Made by a program: the position numbers and the translations under genes
Origin: Marinomonas spartinae
GTDB lineage: Bacteria > Pseudomonadota > Gammaproteobacteria > Pseudomonadales > Marinomonadaceae
DNA length: 64,000 nt
Reading direction: 5' to 3'
Assembly: GCF_016461715.1 (NCBI RefSeq)
Contig: NZ_JAEMUI010000013.1
Coordinates: forward strand, 1 to 64,000
Notes under the pieces: generated by a model
What the model was told of the DNA's origin: nothing
The model's database searches: none
The model's input: the letters and a program-made list of their open reading frames with translations, nothing else
Part shown: positions 46,152 through 54,260 of the stretch, piece after piece
Layout of the letters: each line of letters opens with the position of its first letter
How positions within the stretch are numbered: the first letter of the stretch is position 1

Positions 46152-46168
46152 TTGGCCTCTGTCTTGCA
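46152..46168 (+). promoter_or_regulatory. Candidate sigma-54 promoter before fliK
   Basis: TTGGCCTCTGTCTTGCA has GG at 46154-46155 and GC at 46166-46167, exactly 10 bp apart. The TGGC and TTGCA cores match the consensus; the two bases after TGGC do not. It lies in the 45-bp gap before fliK, starting immediately after the stop of the previous gene, with transcription expected near 46179. Confidence 0.6.
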
Positions 46169-46195
46169 TAGATCATCCTATCGCTGGAGGGTATT

Positions 46196-48742
46196 ATGCA
46201 ATCAACGGTCAATTCGGTGTTATCACCGACATCAAATGTGTCATCTAAATCCACCTTATCGCCTCAGACGACTGAGTCATCACAGGGCCAATTTGCTGAG
46301 GACTTTAACCGAGCAAAGCAAGCTTTAGACTCGTCTGCGTCCAGCAAAAATCCTCCAGAGAAAGAGTTGGAAAGAGGCTCTCGTCAAACGGACTCATCTA
46401 TACCATCTGACTCCCCCTCAAAAGATGCTGATAGTGTCCAAGAGAATACCCTAAAAAAAGGGACTAGATCGTCTGCAAATCATGACAGTAACGCATTAGG
46501 CAAAACTGACGTAAGCGGCAATAGATTGCAGCTTGAAGGTGAATCTTCGCCAGAAGAAAGCGCTGGAACGGGTGGGGAGTTTAAGCATACCAACTCTGAT
46601 GAAAGCGCAACGAAAAGTAAAAGTACCAGTCCTCATATTGCGGTATCTTCTGGTGTAGGGGCAGATTCAGATACTCAGCTCGAAAAGCTTTCTTCCAATC
46701 TACCCCAGTCTGAGAAGACAATCCCTTCAGTAACTGGCACGACGCCATCACAGGAGCATGTAAACAGCGAGCAAGCGGGTAAGCTTGTCAATGGCACGGT
46801 GAGTGTTGATGATCATGTTGTGAATAATCGGATCAATAGTGATGGAGTTGAACAAAGTAAGCTAATTAAAAACACTCCAAATTTCACTGGTTCTGAAGGA
46901 GCATCTGGCGACCGTAAGCTAGATGAGGCGGTCAGTAAAGAAGCCCCTTCAAAAGGGCAAGAGAATACAGTTCGCCTATCCAATCAAAATGGTATGGTAC
47001 AACAGATGGTTGACGGTCAGCCTCATCTGCATTTGGGTAAAGCTGCTTCTCAGGGGGGACCGGGCCATCTGGCGATTAAGGAGCAGGAAGGAGAGCAGAC
47101 TCCGCAGTTAGACATAAAAGCTGATACCAAGGGAAATAAGGTCGTAACCTCTTCTGTTGAAGGTGACCTTGGTTTGAAAACGTTAAAGACTGAAGCAACA
47201 CATGCTCAGACAACTGCTGTGCAGCTTGATCAAAACGGCAATCCTGTGAAAAAGGCGTCACTAGAGGGGGGCATTCATCTTGATCAAAGCGGTAACCTTG
47301 TGAAAAAGGCATCACTGGGGGATACCGTTCATCTTGATAAAAACGGTAATCCTGTGAAAAAGGCGTCACTAGAGGGTGCTGTCCATCTTGATCAAAACGG
47401 CAAACCTGTGACGGATAAAACTGTAGTATTAGGGCAAGGAGAGGTTGCCTCGCCTTCTTCCGAGGATGCGTCAGACTTATTATTAAGCGCTAATGGCGGT
47501 AGTCCCATATCCCATAATCAAAGAGGCGTTCATGGTGACGAAGGCAAAGCAAATGATGTCTCGTCAAAAATGAGTAAAATACCGCCAGAAGTGCGGGCGT
47601 TAATGGCGGCAGAAAACAAAGAGGATAAAGTAAAATCAACTGCGTCCAATGTTGATTTAAGTGCCTTGTCTCCTATGGCTCAAAAACAAGCGTTAGCAAG
47701 TGCTAAAAAGGCGTCCGAGAAGGGGGCTGAAAACGTAACGGATCCATCTTCCAATGATAAAAAAGAGACTAAAAAGTCGGGAGATGGAGAGCTCTCTTGG
47801 GTGTTATCGCAAATGGGAGCCAGTCCTATCGCGCCTGTAAGTGCAGCGGTGACTGGTATGGCAGCCACTGCTCGTGGTACAAGTTCAGCGTCGAAATCGT
47901 CAAATGTGACGCAGTCAATCGGTGATCAGGTTTCAACCAGTAAGGTTGCAGACCAAGTGGCGCTAGCCAATGCTTTGAAAGGCTCAGTGACGGGGGCACC
48001 TGATACACCTCTCATTTTAGCGAATGCTGATTCTACGACAGAAGCGTCAGGTCTTCTTAATGGCAAGGGGTCTTCTAAGGCCAGCTTGTTAACCAATGAA
48101 CCTATAGAACTGCGGAAAAAAGAGCAGGATGCTATGATCGGCAAAATGGTCGGGCAATTGGATGGTGTGAGCAAGGATTCGGATACAGGAGGAATGGGGA
48201 GTTCTCTTGCTAACAATGTTGGTCGTTTAGCTGCGACAGGAACGGCATTAGGGGCAACGAATCCAACACAGCCAACACCGACTCAGCAACAAAACCTAGC
48301 CATGTCTGTTCCGCTAAATCACCCTGGTTGGGCAGGGGAGATGAGTCAAAAAGTGGCTTGGGTTGCTCATAATGGCGCTCACAGCGCACATATTAAGCTT
48401 GATCCTCCCGAATTAGGCAGTTTAACGGTGAAAGTGTCTGTCGACAGTGACAATAATAATACCCAAGTTAGTTTTGTAGCAGCGACTCATCATGCTCGAG
48501 ATTTACTAGAAGGTCAGATGGGACGTCTTCGTGACATGTTAGCTCAGCAAGGAATGGATCTTGGCAATGTTAATGTAGATGTTTCTCAGCAAGACATGTC
48601 CGGCACTCAATATCAGACAGCAGATGGTGATCAGCCACAGCTTAATCTAGGCTCTATAGCAGGGCAAGATAACGACGAAGAAGAGCCTGTTCTTGGTAAT
48701 ATGTCCTACGTGACACCTGCAGGAATTGATTACTACGCCTAA
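46196..48742 (+). CDS. fliK: Flagellar hook-length control protein FliK
   Basis: An 848-residue protein, long for the family, with ATG after GGAGGG. The first 690 residues are low-complexity, Ser-, Lys- and Asp-rich and disordered, as expected for a secreted molecular ruler. The C-terminal hook-switch domain (about 700-800) has WAGEMSQKVAWVAHNGAHSAHIKLDPPELGSL and VSFVAATHHARDLLEGQMGRLRDML, the Flg_hook signature. FliK measures hook length and then flips FlhB specificity. Three to four 18-residue repeats lie in the ruler part near 344-405. Ruler length, and thus hook length, may depend on the repeat number. Confidence 0.92.
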   Translation: MQSTVNSVLSPTSNVSSKSTLSPQTTESSQGQFAEDFNRAKQALDSSASSKNPPEKELERGSRQTDSSIPSDSPSKDADSVQENTLKKGTRSSANHDSNALGKTDVSGNRLQLEGESSPEESAGTGGEFKHTNSDESATKSKSTSPHIAVSSGVGADSDTQLEKLSSNLPQSEKTIPSVTGTTPSQEHVNSEQAGKLVNGTVSVDDHVVNNRINSDGVEQSKLIKNTPNFTGSEGASGDRKLDEAVSKEAPSKGQENTVRLSNQNGMVQQMVDGQPHLHLGKAASQGGPGHLAIKEQEGEQTPQLDIKADTKGNKVVTSSVEGDLGLKTLKTEATHAQTTAVQLDQNGNPVKKASLEGGIHLDQSGNLVKKASLGDTVHLDKNGNPVKKASLEGAVHLDQNGKPVTDKTVVLGQGEVASPSSEDASDLLLSANGGSPISHNQRGVHGDEGKANDVSSKMSKIPPEVRALMAAENKEDKVKSTASNVDLSALSPMAQKQALASAKKASEKGAENVTDPSSNDKKETKKSGDGELSWVLSQMGASPIAPVSAAVTGMAATARGTSSASKSSNVTQSIGDQVSTSKVADQVALANALKGSVTGAPDTPLILANADSTTEASGLLNGKGSSKASLLTNEPIELRKKEQDAMIGKMVGQLDGVSKDSDTGGMGSSLANNVGRLAATGTALGATNPTQPTPTQQQNLAMSVPLNHPGWAGEMSQKVAWVAHNGAHSAHIKLDPPELGSLTVKVSVDSDNNNTQVSFVAATHHARDLLEGQMGRLRDMLAQQGMDLGNVNVDVSQQDMSGTQYQTADGDQPQLNLGSIAGQDNDEEEPVLGNMSYVTPAGIDYYA
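47225..47412 (+). repeat. 54-bp tandem repeat in fliK, 3.5 copies
   Basis: Diverged copies start at 47225, 47279 and 47333, with a partial copy at 47387. Each encodes an 18-residue unit of the form LDxNGNPVKKASLEGxxH. The unit is a multiple of three and lies in the disordered ruler region. Confidence 0.9.
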
Positions 48743-48845
48743 AATGAAGGAAAGTGATGGTGCTATTCATTATTCTTTGTAGAATAGGGTTCCTTAAAGC
48801 GTATTGTGCGTTGTTTTATAAGTCTGTGTTTCCAAGGGTTTTATT

Positions 48846-49379
48846 ATGGCAGAAGAAGATAATTTAGATGTAGGTGCCGAAGAAGGAAAAAAAGGTGGTA
48901 AGAAGAAGCTTATTATCATCATTGCTCTTGCTGTGGTGCTGTTAGGCGGTGGTGGAGCGGCCGCTTACTTTTTCTTTTTTAGTGGATCCGATAAAGCCGC
49001 TAGCGCCGAAGCGGGAGGCGGAGCTGCATCGGCAGAAGCGGCTGCAGACCTTTCTAAACAGCCTTCTATTTATTTGAAATTTGATGAACCTTTTGTGTTG
49101 GATTTTGTCGTCGATGGTCAACAGCGCTATTTGCAGCTAAATATGACCGTCAAATCCAAAGATCAGTCTCAAATCGATGCTTTAAAACAAAACATGCCTT
49201 TAATTCGTAATAGTCTGGTGCTGCTTTTTTCCAGTCAATCCTTTAACGATCTAAAAACAATGAAGGGTAAGTTAGCTCTGAAAAAATCTGCTCTGGAAGC
49301 GATTAATAAGCTATTGGAACAGCAGACGGGTAAAGGTGGTATCGATGCGGTTTTATTCACTAGTTTTGTGATGCAATAA
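48846..49379 (+). CDS. fliL: Flagellar basal body-associated protein FliL
   Basis: A 177-residue single-pass inner-membrane protein. The helix (KLIIIIALAVVLLGGGGAAAYFFFF, about 22-46) follows a short basic cytoplasmic tail, then an Ala/Gly-rich linker and a periplasmic domain that ends in VLFTSFVMQ, typical of FliL. It associates with the stators and stabilises the motor. The gene starts 103 bp after fliK. Confidence 0.93.
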   Translation: MAEEDNLDVGAEEGKKGGKKKLIIIIALAVVLLGGGGAAAYFFFFSGSDKAASAEAGGGAASAEAAADLSKQPSIYLKFDEPFVLDFVVDGQQRYLQLNMTVKSKDQSQIDALKQNMPLIRNSLVLLFSSQSFNDLKTMKGKLALKKSALEAINKLLEQQTGKGGIDAVLFTSFVMQ

Positions 49380-49384
49380 CGCTT

Positions 49385-50362
49385 ATGTCAGCGCAAGATT
49401 TACTTTCCCAAGATGAAATCGACGCCCTCTTACATGGCCCTGATGAAAAGCCGGAAGAAGAGGACGATAGAGATGCCAATGGTGTCGCCTCTTATGATAT
49501 AACCAGTCAAGAGCGCATCGTCCGTGGGCGTATGCCTACGCTGGAAATGATCAATGAGCGTTTTGCTCGTTATACTCGTATTAGTTTGTTTAATTTGTTG
49601 CGTCGTACGGCAGATGTCTCGTCTGGTGGTTTGCAAATTATGAAATTTGGCGAATATGTGCATACTTTGTATGTACCGACGAGCTTGAATTTGGTGAAAT
49701 TTCGCCCGCTAAGAAGTACGGCGCTATTTATCTTGGATGCTAAATTGGTATTCAAATTAGTTGACAACTTTTTTGGTGGGGATGGCCGACACGCTAAAAT
49801 TGAAGGGCGTGAATTTACCCCAACAGAAATCCGCATTGTTCAACTTATGTTAGAACAAGTGTTTAAAGATCTGACAGAAGCTTGGGCTCCGGTATTAAAG
49901 CTTGAATTAGAATATATCAGCTCGGAAGTTAACCCGGCGATGGCAAATATCGTCAGTCCGAGTGAAGTAGTGGTGGTCTCTACCTTTCATATTGAATTAG
50001 ATGGAGGTGGCGGTGAGCTGCATATAACCCTACCTTATTCGATGATTGAGCCTGTGCGTGAACTGTTGGATGCTGGGGTGCAAAGTGATGTCGATGAGAT
50101 GGATGACCGTTGGGGGAAATCCCTTGAGCAAGATGTGAAGGACATCAATGTTAACCTTAGAGTAAATGTAGCGAACCGTAAAATTTCGCTTGGTGATGTT
50201 TTAAAGTTCAAAGCAGGTGATATCATCCCTATTGAAATGCCCGAATTTGTAACGGTAAGAGCAAACAATGTTCCTGCTTTTAAAGGAAAATTGGGCGTCT
50301 GTAATGAGCGTTATGCAGTTCAGATGGAAGAAAGTTTTAAATCTAACAAGGTAAATAAGTAA
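49385..50362 (+). CDS. fliM: Flagellar motor switch protein FliM
   Basis: A 325-residue C-ring protein. The N-terminal peptide LLSQDEIDALLHG is the binding site for phospho-CheY. The middle CheC-like domain shows ITSQERIVRGRMPTLEMINERFAR, and the C-terminal SpoA domain begins near 245. It starts 5 bp after fliL and is followed by fliN after 1 bp. The CheY-binding peptide is nearly the same as one at the C-terminus of CheZ in this window. Confidence 0.96.
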   Translation: MSAQDLLSQDEIDALLHGPDEKPEEEDDRDANGVASYDITSQERIVRGRMPTLEMINERFARYTRISLFNLLRRTADVSSGGLQIMKFGEYVHTLYVPTSLNLVKFRPLRSTALFILDAKLVFKLVDNFFGGDGRHAKIEGREFTPTEIRIVQLMLEQVFKDLTEAWAPVLKLELEYISSEVNPAMANIVSPSEVVVVSTFHIELDGGGGELHITLPYSMIEPVRELLDAGVQSDVDEMDDRWGKSLEQDVKDINVNLRVNVANRKISLGDVLKFKAGDIIPIEMPEFVTVRANNVPAFKGKLGVCNERYAVQMEESFKSNKVNK

Positions 50363-50363
50363 T

Positions 50364-50825
50364 ATGGCTGAAGAGCAAAATCCTGATGCAGAGGGGATGG
50401 ACGAAGGGCTTGCCGATGAGTGGGCTGCTGCCATGTCAGAAGCGGGAGAAACTGGGGGACAAGATGATGTCGATGATGAATGGGCCGCCGCGATGTCAGA
50501 ACAAGATGCGAAGCCTGTTAAGTTAGAGTCATTGTCTGCACCATCTGTTCCAAGTGGTGGGGTCGGCTCTGACCTTGATCTTATTATGGATATCCCTGTT
50601 ACACTGTCAATGGAACTTGGCAACACTGAAATTGCTATTCGAAATTTGATGCAGCTGACGCAGGGATCTGTCGTTGAGCTAGATCGCTTTGCAGGTGAGC
50701 CATTAGATGTATTAGTTAACGGTACTCTGATTGCCCATGGTGAAGTTGTTGTGGTGAATGATAAATATGGTATCCGCCTAACCGATGTTGTTAGCCCTAG
50801 TGAGCGTATTAGAAGATTGAAGTAA
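50364..50825 (+). CDS. fliN: Flagellar motor switch protein FliN
   Basis: A 153-residue protein with a C-terminal SpoA domain (about 70-150) typical of FliN: LDLIMDIPVTLSMELG, LTQGSVVELDRFAGEPLDVLVNG and VTDVVSPSERI-like end. The N-terminal extension is acidic and contains the unit DEWAAAMSE twice (near 17-25 and 37-45). The extension is of the kind seen in gammaproteobacterial FliN, but the duplication is notable. It lies between fliM and fliO with spacing of only a few bases. Confidence 0.95.
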   Translation: MAEEQNPDAEGMDEGLADEWAAAMSEAGETGGQDDVDDEWAAAMSEQDAKPVKLESLSAPSVPSGGVGSDLDLIMDIPVTLSMELGNTEIAIRNLMQLTQGSVVELDRFAGEPLDVLVNGTLIAHGEVVVVNDKYGIRLTDVVSPSERIRRLK

Positions 50826-50829
50826 CCCC

Positions 50830-51297
50830 GTGACTGTTTATAGAAAATTGCACACATTTCTGATCACAGCCATGCTTTGCATGGCTGTTTCCTATGCGCA
50901 CGCTAATTCTTTAGCCGATTCAGGATCGATTCCTACCATGACATCGACTTATTCCATCTGGAAGGTGGTTGCGTCGCTGATTTTTATTATTGCTTTTATT
51001 CCTGCAAGCCTTTGGGTTGTGAAAAAGTTGCAGTTTGCTCAGATGAGATTGAGTAAGTCTGATATTCGAATTATTAGTAGCCAGTCGCTTGGGGCAAAAG
51101 AGAAATTGATTCTTGTGGAAGTGGAAGGCGAGAAAATTCTGATTGGTGTCACATCGCATTCGATTAATCACATCAAAAGTTTCACACCGAATAGTAAAGC
51201 CTTTGCTCAATTAATGGGAGAAGCGCCGTTGCAAGACAAAGCAGACGATAATATTGCTCAAGATGACAGTGTCTCACCTCGCGGGGCATCATCGTGA
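50830..51297 (+). CDS. fliO: Flagellar export protein FliO
   Basis: A 155-residue protein starting at GTG 50830. It has a cleavable-looking N-terminal hydrophobic segment, then a membrane helix ([19 protein letters not shown], about 45-63) and a small cytoplasmic domain with the pattern [30 protein letters not shown]. FliO helps assembly of the FliPQR core. It overlaps fliP by 4 bp. Confidence 0.9.
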   Translation: MTVYRKLHTFLITAMLCMAVSYAHANSLADSGSIPTMTSTYSIWKVVASLIFIIAFIPASLWVVKKLQFAQMRLSKSDIRIISSQSLGAKEKLILVEVEGEKILIGVTSHSINHIKSFTPNSKAFAQLMGEAPLQDKADDNIAQDDSVSPRGASS

Positions 51298-52034
51298 TTC
51301 GTCTTCTGCTGCTACTTAGTCTGTTAATACTGCCGTCCGTCTCGTGGGCTGAGGTGGGGTTGCCTGCGGTCAATGTGGTAACTAACCCGGACGGTAGTCA
51401 AGAGTATTCTGTATCTCTGCAAATCCTCTTTATTATGACCGCGCTGACCTTGTTGCCTGCGGCATTAATGATGATGACGGCTTTTACTAGAATTATTGTG
51501 GTCTTAGCCATTTTGCGTCAGGCAATTGGTTTGCAGCAGACGCCTTCTAACCAGATTCTGATTGGTATGGCGCTTTTTTTGACTTTGTTTATTATGACGC
51601 CAACAATGAATAAGATAAACGCTGTGGCCTTACAGCCTTACTTGAATAATAAAATGACCTCATTACAGGCGGTCGAGGCAGCAGAAAAGCCCATGCGGGA
51701 CTTTATGCTCGCTCAAACCCGCAAAGCTGACATTGCTTTGTTTGTGAAATTGGCAGGCAAAGAAGGGAAGATCCAGTCGCTTAATACTTTACCTTTCACA
51801 ATCCTAATGCCTGCTTTTGTGACCAGTGAGTTAAAGACGGCATTTCAAATTGGCTTTATGATCTTTATTCCATTTTTGATTGTCGACATGGTGGTGGCTA
51901 GCGTCTTGATGGCAATGGGGATGATGATGTTGTCTCCGGTGATCATTTCTTTACCGTTTAAGATCATGCTTTTTGTAATGGTAGACGGTTGGTCTATGAT
52001 TATGGGGACGCTTGCAGCAAGTTTTGGGATGTAG
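51294..52034 (+). CDS. fliP: Flagellar export gate protein FliP
   Basis: A 246-residue protein starting at GTG 51294, overlapping fliO by 4 bp. The N-terminal signal sequence ends near residue 18 (SVSWA). The core pattern [39 protein letters not shown] and the helix near [26 protein letters not shown] are invariant in FliP. It forms the entry of the flagellar type III export channel with FliQ and FliR. Confidence 0.96.
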   Translation: MIRLLLLLSLLILPSVSWAEVGLPAVNVVTNPDGSQEYSVSLQILFIMTALTLLPAALMMMTAFTRIIVVLAILRQAIGLQQTPSNQILIGMALFLTLFIMTPTMNKINAVALQPYLNNKMTSLQAVEAAEKPMRDFMLAQTRKADIALFVKLAGKEGKIQSLNTLPFTILMPAFVTSELKTAFQIGFMIFIPFLIVDMVVASVLMAMGMMMLSPVIISLPFKIMLFVMVDGWSMIMGTLAASFGM

Positions 52035-52036
52035 TT

Positions 52037-52306
52037 ATGGATCCACAAGTTGTTTTAGATCTTTATGGGCAAGGCTTTTATCTCATTGTGGTGATTGTCG
52101 CAGCGGTGATGGCACCGAGTTTGGTTGTTGGTTTGATAGTCAGTGTTTTTCAGGCTGCGACACAAATTAACGAGCAAACCCTATCATTTCTGCCTCGCTT
52201 AATTGTGACCATTTTGGTCATTATGCAGCTTGGTCCTTGGATTTTGACTAAGTTGATGGATTTCACCACTAATCTGTTTATTAATATTCCAATGATGATT
52301 GGCTGA
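52037..52306 (+). CDS. fliQ: Flagellar export gate protein FliQ
   Basis: An 89-residue protein with two membrane helices, starting at ATG 52037; the longer reading from 51989 overlaps fliP codons and is rejected. The sequence MDPQVVLDLYGQGFYLI and the helix-hairpin turn FQAATQINEQTLSFLPRL are the FliQ signature. It starts 2 bp after fliP and its stop overlaps the fliR start by 1 bp. Confidence 0.95.
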   Translation: MDPQVVLDLYGQGFYLIVVIVAAVMAPSLVVGLIVSVFQAATQINEQTLSFLPRLIVTILVIMQLGPWILTKLMDFTTNLFINIPMMIG

Positions 52307-53088
52307 TGCTTGAGCTTCATCCGGATCAATTGATTAATCTCGTTGTTAGCTTTTTACTGCCTTTTTTTCGTATCGGTGCTTTTTTCATGGCGTTGCCGCT
52401 GTTTGGTAGTCGGCTGGTCAACACCCGTGTCCGTATCGCATTTTCATTTTTAGTTGCTATCATTATTACACCTGTTGTGAAAGTACCCCATTACGATCCG
52501 ATTTCCCCTGCATTTGTGGTACTTATTGCGGAGCAATTGGTTATTGGTTTTGCATTAGGGTTTGTCGTGACGATTTTATTCCAAACCTTTTCCATGGCTG
52601 GGCAGTTGGCAGCCATGAAGGCGGGGCTAGGTTTTGCGATGTCGAATGACCCTGCAAATGGGGTATCGGTTGCAACCATGGGTCAATACTATATGTCGAT
52701 GGTAGCCTTAGCATTTTTAGGTACAGATGGTCATTTGGTGATGATCGAATACTTAGCAGAGAGTTTTAAGTATTGGCCAATTGGCAGTGGATTTGATAGT
52801 CGACACTATTGGCAACTGGTTCAATTAGGGAGCTGGATGTTTGAGAAGGCGTTGCTAGTGGTGTTACCCTTGGCCATTGCTGTTTTAATTATGAACTTAG
52901 CCTTTGGGGTAGTGGCGAAGGCCTCCCCTCAGTTAAACGTTTTTGCGTTAGGCTTTCCTATCATTATGCTCTTTTCTCTGTTCTTTTTCTGGATGATGTT
53001 AGGGGACTTTTTGGATATCTATCGTTTATTTTTCCATGAGATAACGGCTTGGATGAAAGATACATGGGGGGCTCGTTTACATGGCTGA
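52306..53088 (+). CDS. fliR: Flagellar export gate protein FliR
   Basis: A 260-residue, multi-pass protein with the typical FliR patterns FFRIGAFFMALPLFGSRLVN, VTILFQTFSMAGQLAAMKAGLGFAMSNDP and PQLNVFALGFP. It completes the FliPQR export channel. It overlaps fliQ by 1 bp and flhB by 8 bp. Confidence 0.95.
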   Translation: MLELHPDQLINLVVSFLLPFFRIGAFFMALPLFGSRLVNTRVRIAFSFLVAIIITPVVKVPHYDPISPAFVVLIAEQLVIGFALGFVVTILFQTFSMAGQLAAMKAGLGFAMSNDPANGVSVATMGQYYMSMVALAFLGTDGHLVMIEYLAESFKYWPIGSGFDSRHYWQLVQLGSWMFEKALLVVLPLAIAVLIMNLAFGVVAKASPQLNVFALGFPIIMLFSLFFFWMMLGDFLDIYRLFFHEITAWMKDTWGARLHG

Positions 53089-54226
53089 AAACGAAGACGG
53101 TAGCGAAAAAACGGAAAGTGCCAGTAGTAAGAAACTCGAAGACGCTCGAAAAAAAGGCAATATCGCTCGCTCCAAAGAGTTAAGTTCTGCTCTGTTGCTA
53201 ATTGTGGCTGCTGTGGCGATATACAGTACTGGTGTATTAATGGCGAAAGACTTGGGGGATGTATTTCGCTTCAACTTTAATATAGATAGATCGGATCTGT
53301 TTGATATTAGTCGAATGATTTTTCATCTTTACGGTTCGACGGTTGAAATGATGAAATCGTTAATCGTGACTTTGTTGGTACTGGCTGTAGCAGGGATTAT
53401 TGGCAGTATTATGTTGGGTGGGCTGAATTTTTCATGGGAGCCCTTAATGCCTAAGCTCAGTAAGATTAATCCCATTACTGGCTTAAAAAGAATGTTTTCC
53501 GTTCAATCTTTAGTCGAATTGCTTAAGTCTATAGCCAAAGTTGTCCTCGTTGCTTTTGTATCGACACTGGTTATTTATCATTATTTACCCGAAGCACTGG
53601 AGTTGACCTTTCAGTCCATACGTCCTGCCATTTCTCACGGTATTGATATGGTGATGTGGGCGTTTATTTTTATTAGTTTGTCTTTGGCACTGATTGCTGC
53701 GATAGATGTGCCGTTTCAGATTTGGTCTCACAAAGAAAAGTTGAAAATGACCAAACAAGAAGTGAAAGATGAGTACAAGCAGCAAGAAGGGGATCCGCAA
53801 GTGCGTGGGCGTATCCGACAGCTACAGCGTCAGGCTGCGATGAATCGCATGATGTCCGATGTTCCTGAAGCGGATGTTATTATTACCAACCCAACACACT
53901 TTTCTGTGGCGTTAAAATACGATCAAAGTGGGGGGCAGGCTCCTATAATGATTGCTAAGGGGAGTGATTTTATGGCATTGAAAATTCGTGAAGTAGGCAA
54001 TCACTATGATATCCCTGTGGTACAATCCCCCGCACTAACGCGAGCGATCTATCATCATACGAAGATCGGAGAGGAGATTCCCCATGGTCTCTTTAAAGTA
54101 GTCGCACAATTGCTCGCTTATGTTTATCAGCTGCGTAATGCACGACATGGTGCGCCAAGGCCGGAAACCATGCCGCGTTTTGATGTGCCAGAAGAGTTTC
54201 AATGGGATGGTAATACGCCATCCTAG
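53081..54226 (+). CDS. flhB: Flagellar export switch protein FlhB
   Basis: A 381-residue protein with four membrane helices (about 30-215) and a cytoplasmic domain that carries the autocleavage motif NPTH in DVIITNPTHFSVALKY near 268. After cleavage, FlhB switches export from hook to filament proteins when FliK signals. The N-terminus EKTESASSKKLEDARKKGNIARSKELSSA is family-typical. It overlaps fliR by 8 bp. Confidence 0.96.
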   Translation: MAENEDGSEKTESASSKKLEDARKKGNIARSKELSSALLLIVAAVAIYSTGVLMAKDLGDVFRFNFNIDRSDLFDISRMIFHLYGSTVEMMKSLIVTLLVLAVAGIIGSIMLGGLNFSWEPLMPKLSKINPITGLKRMFSVQSLVELLKSIAKVVLVAFVSTLVIYHYLPEALELTFQSIRPAISHGIDMVMWAFIFISLSLALIAAIDVPFQIWSHKEKLKMTKQEVKDEYKQQEGDPQVRGRIRQLQRQAAMNRMMSDVPEADVIITNPTHFSVALKYDQSGGQAPIMIAKGSDFMALKIREVGNHYDIPVVQSPALTRAIYHHTKIGEEIPHGLFKVVAQLLAYVYQLRNARHGAPRPETMPRFDVPEEFQWDGNTPS

Positions 54227-54260
54227 CTAAATTGATTGTTAATATCTGCGGGAACCACGT

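Noticed and set aside
47225-47412. The fliK repeats as a CRISPR or mobile repeat
   Set aside because: They are in frame, have no spacers, and encode a protein repeat in a known variable region.
48787-48800. GG-N10-GC spacing before fliL
   Set aside because: The spacing fits sigma-54, but the flanking bases match the consensus poorly (AGG and AAAGC), so it is likely chance.
50201-50857. A 218-codon open frame antisense to fliM/fliN
   Set aside because: It lies opposite two certain genes and its composition is that of a mirrored coding frame.
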